From: an uncultured Chloroflexota bacterium
GTDB lineage: Bacteria > Chloroflexota > Dehalococcoidia > SAR202 > UBA11138
DNA length: 7,295 bases
Direction: 5' to 3'
Assembly: GCA_913046025.1 (NCBI GenBank)
Contig: CAJWRP010000102.1
Coordinates: forward strand, 1-7,295
Part shown: piece by piece, positions 5,902 to 7,295 of the stretch
Position numbering within the stretch: position 1 is the first letter of the stretch
How the letters are laid out: each line of letters begins with the position of its first letter
The notes under the pieces: model-generated
What the model was told of the DNA's origin: nothing
Seen by the model: only the letters and a program-made list of their open reading frames with translations
Database searches by the model: none
Made by a program: the position numbers and the translations under genes

Positions 5902-7002
5902 ATGAAATTCTCTATTGCCGTCCTGCCAGGAGACGGTATTGGACCAGAGGTTATCGGAGAAGCGACAAAGGTCTTGAACGCGGTCGCCCGCAGATTCGGC
6001 CACGACTTCGAAATCGAAGAGGGTCGAGTGGGTGGCAACGCCATCGACGAATTCGGTACGCCACTGCCCGAGGCCACTGAGGAGCTGATCTCCGATACCG
6101 ATGCTGTTTTATTCGGCGCCGTTGGTGGACCCAAGTGGGACGATCCCCGCGCGAAGACTCGACCTGAAGACGGAATACTGGCCATGCGAAAAATGCTTGG
6201 TCTGTACGGCAACGTACGACCAGTAAAGGTCTACCCACAGCTAATCAACACCAGCCCAATTAAACCCGAGGTCCTTAAAGACGTGGACATGATTATCCTG
6301 CGTGAGCTTACAGGGGGTCTGTACTTTGCGAAACCCAAACGCCGCTGGGAGACGTCTCGCGGGCGCAGGGGCGTCGATACGCTGAAATACACCGAGCAGG
6401 AGATCGAGCGTATTCTGCGCATGGCATTTGAGATGGCCATGGGCCGCAGGAAACTGGTTACCTCTGTGGATAAGGCCAACGTCATGGAAACCAGCAGGCT
6501 TTGGCGAGAGATCGCTGTGGAGGTTGCAAAGGACTTTCCAGAAGTTGAGTTAGAGCACATCCTGGTTGACACCGCGGCAATGCAGCTGTTGAAGAACCCA
6601 GCGCACTATGACGTCGTCGTCTCAGAGAACATGTTCGGTGATATTCTGTCAGACGAGGCGTCAGTGCTATCGGGCTCCATGGGCATGCAACCGTCCGCCA
6701 GCTTGGCCGGACTACCACGCAAGGGACGCCGGGGAAAGCGTGCCATCAGCCTGTACGAGCCTATCCATGGCAGCGCGCCGGATATTGCAGGACAGGGCAT
6801 TGCCAACCCCATCGGTACAATCCTGAGCATGGCCATGCTTCTCAGGTATTCATTGAATCTGGAAGAAGAGGCCGCAGCGGTTGAACGCTCGGTGGAGGGC
6901 GCATTGGCTGAGGGTTACCGAACGCCGGACATCGCGGCAGACGGTGGCGAGGTTGCCTGCTTGCTCTACCCTTTCGAGTCAGGGGAGACCTCCAATGCCT
7001 AA
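5902..7002 (+). CDS. leuB: 3-isopropylmalate dehydrogenase
   Basis: The 366-residue length is normal for LeuB. It opens with [13 protein letters not shown], the family N-terminus, and carries [10 protein letters not shown] (the LeuB nicotinamide-side loop), then LRKML-type text ([15 protein letters not shown]) and the substrate-binding arginine region [13 protein letters not shown]. Later come [15 protein letters not shown] with the catalytic lysine, the metal-binding aspartates in [20 protein letters not shown], and the NAD-binding [19 protein letters not shown]. It oxidises and decarboxylates 3-isopropylmalate to 2-oxoisocaproate in cytosolic leucine biosynthesis, using NAD+ and Mg2+/Mn2+. 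GAVGGPKWD and the [12 protein letters not shown] pattern favour LeuB over isocitrate or tartrate dehydrogenases. No other leucine gene is in the window; the next gene, overlapping by 8 nt, is a transporter ATPase, so this copy may sit in a transport operon rather than a leu operon. Confidence 0.93.
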   Translation: MKFSIAVLPGDGIGPEVIGEATKVLNAVARRFGHDFEIEEGRVGGNAIDEFGTPLPEATEELISDTDAVLFGAVGGPKWDDPRAKTRPEDGILAMRKMLGLYGNVRPVKVYPQLINTSPIKPEVLKDVDMIILRELTGGLYFAKPKRRWETSRGRRGVDTLKYTEQEIERILRMAFEMAMGRRKLVTSVDKANVMETSRLWREIAVEVAKDFPEVELEHILVDTAAMQLLKNPAHYDVVVSENMFGDILSDEASVLSGSMGMQPSASLAGLPRKGRRGKRAISLYEPIHGSAPDIAGQGIANPIGTILSMAMLLRYSLNLEEEAAAVERSVEGALAEGYRTPDIAADGGEVACLLYPFESGETSNA

Positions 7003-7295
7003 GGCGCACGACGAGGCAATACCCACGACGAAACTCGAGAAGAGCGAGCCTCTACTGCGTGTGCGCGACCTGAAGAAGCACTTCCCAATACGCAGTGGAG
7101 TCATGTCGCAGGTTGTGGGTCAGATCCGCGCCGTGGACGGCGTTTCGTTCGACCTGTACGAGGGGGAGTGCTTGGGTCTCGTCGGTGAGAGTGGCTCCGG
7201 CAAGACGACCGTCGGCCGGGTGATCCTGCGGGCGCTGTCCGCGACATCGGGCGACGTATACTTCCGCGCGAACGGCGAGGAGACGAACCTCGTGA
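6995..7295 (+). CDS. Oligopeptide/dipeptide ABC transporter ATP-binding protein (OppF/DppF type), cut at right edge
   Basis: One hundred codons are visible. After a ~19-residue hydrophilic tail, [16 protein letters not shown] (20-35) and [20 protein letters not shown] lead into the Walker A motif GESGSGKTT (64-72). The insertion between HFPIRSG and RAVDGVSF is typical of the OppF/DppF half of the two-ATPase peptide importers, which energise uptake of di- and oligopeptides or nickel at the inner membrane. Walker B, the signature motif and the C-terminal oligopeptide-binding extension lie beyond the window. The ATG at 6995 overlaps the leuB stop by 8 nt and has AGGGGAGA 6-13 nt upstream inside leuB. 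Permease, partner ATPase and binding protein are not seen here. GC is visibly higher than in the left half of the window. Confidence 0.85.
   Translation, partial: MPKAHDEAIPTTKLEKSEPLLRVRDLKKHFPIRSGVMSQVVGQIRAVDGVSFDLYEGECLGLVGESGSGKTTVGRVILRALSATSGDVYFRANGEETNLV

Noticed and set aside
5886..6572. Minus-strand open frames within leuB
   Set aside because: They lie antisense to clear LeuB motifs and give arginine/serine-rich, low-information translations.
1..7295. CRISPR arrays, tRNA or rRNA genes, insertion sequences
   Set aside because: I saw no regularly spaced repeats, tRNA-like cloverleaf ends, rRNA blocks or transposase motifs. The only longer repeat is the oxidase 3'-end copy.

Overview
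The window is bacterial (or, less likely, archaeal) chromosomal DNA: short intergenic gaps, tightly packed same-strand genes and Shine-Dalgarno sites (GGAGGTGA, AAGGAG) upstream of some genes. No rRNA or tRNA is present to fix the lineage. A 3-isopropylmalate dehydrogenase, a sarcosine-oxidase-type flavoenzyme and an Opp/Dpp-type ATPase side by side would fit a free-living heterotroph. A marine or soil Chloroflexota genome is my guess, but that is weak inference.

Region 1 (positions 1-4039, minus strand) looks like one operon, read right to left. It starts with a papain-like Cys-His-Asp protein of the transglutaminase / arylamine N-acetyltransferase (NAT) type. Next comes a 275-residue PaaK-like adenylating-enzyme homologue that has lost its ATP-binding P-loop. 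Then follow a possible 31-codon cysteine-rich micro-ORF and a two-TM potassium channel with a cytosolic RCK/TrkA region. The last member is a second PaaK-like protein with an intact SSGTTG P-loop, which runs off the left edge. Junctions are 9 nt, 2 nt, 10 nt and a GTGA overlap. A TTGACA-17-TCAAAT promoter sits just before the first gene and implies a nearly leaderless mRNA. I do not recognise this gene combination as a described system; it is the main candidate for novelty.

Region 2 (4040-4612) is a gene graveyard on the minus strand. It holds a hicA toxin remnant with three in-frame stops and a frameshift, a hicB antitoxin broken by one TAG, and a second, decayed copy of the last ~33 codons of the neighbouring oxidase gene. 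The hicAB remains therefore lie between an intact and a decayed copy of the same gene end.

Region 3 (4613-7295) is ordinary metabolism: a minus-strand flavin-dependent amine oxidase with the covalent-FAD cysteine, a 152-bp AT-rich divergent promoter region, then plus-strand leuB. leuB overlaps by 8 nt the start of an oligopeptide/dipeptide ABC transporter ATPase that is cut by the right edge.
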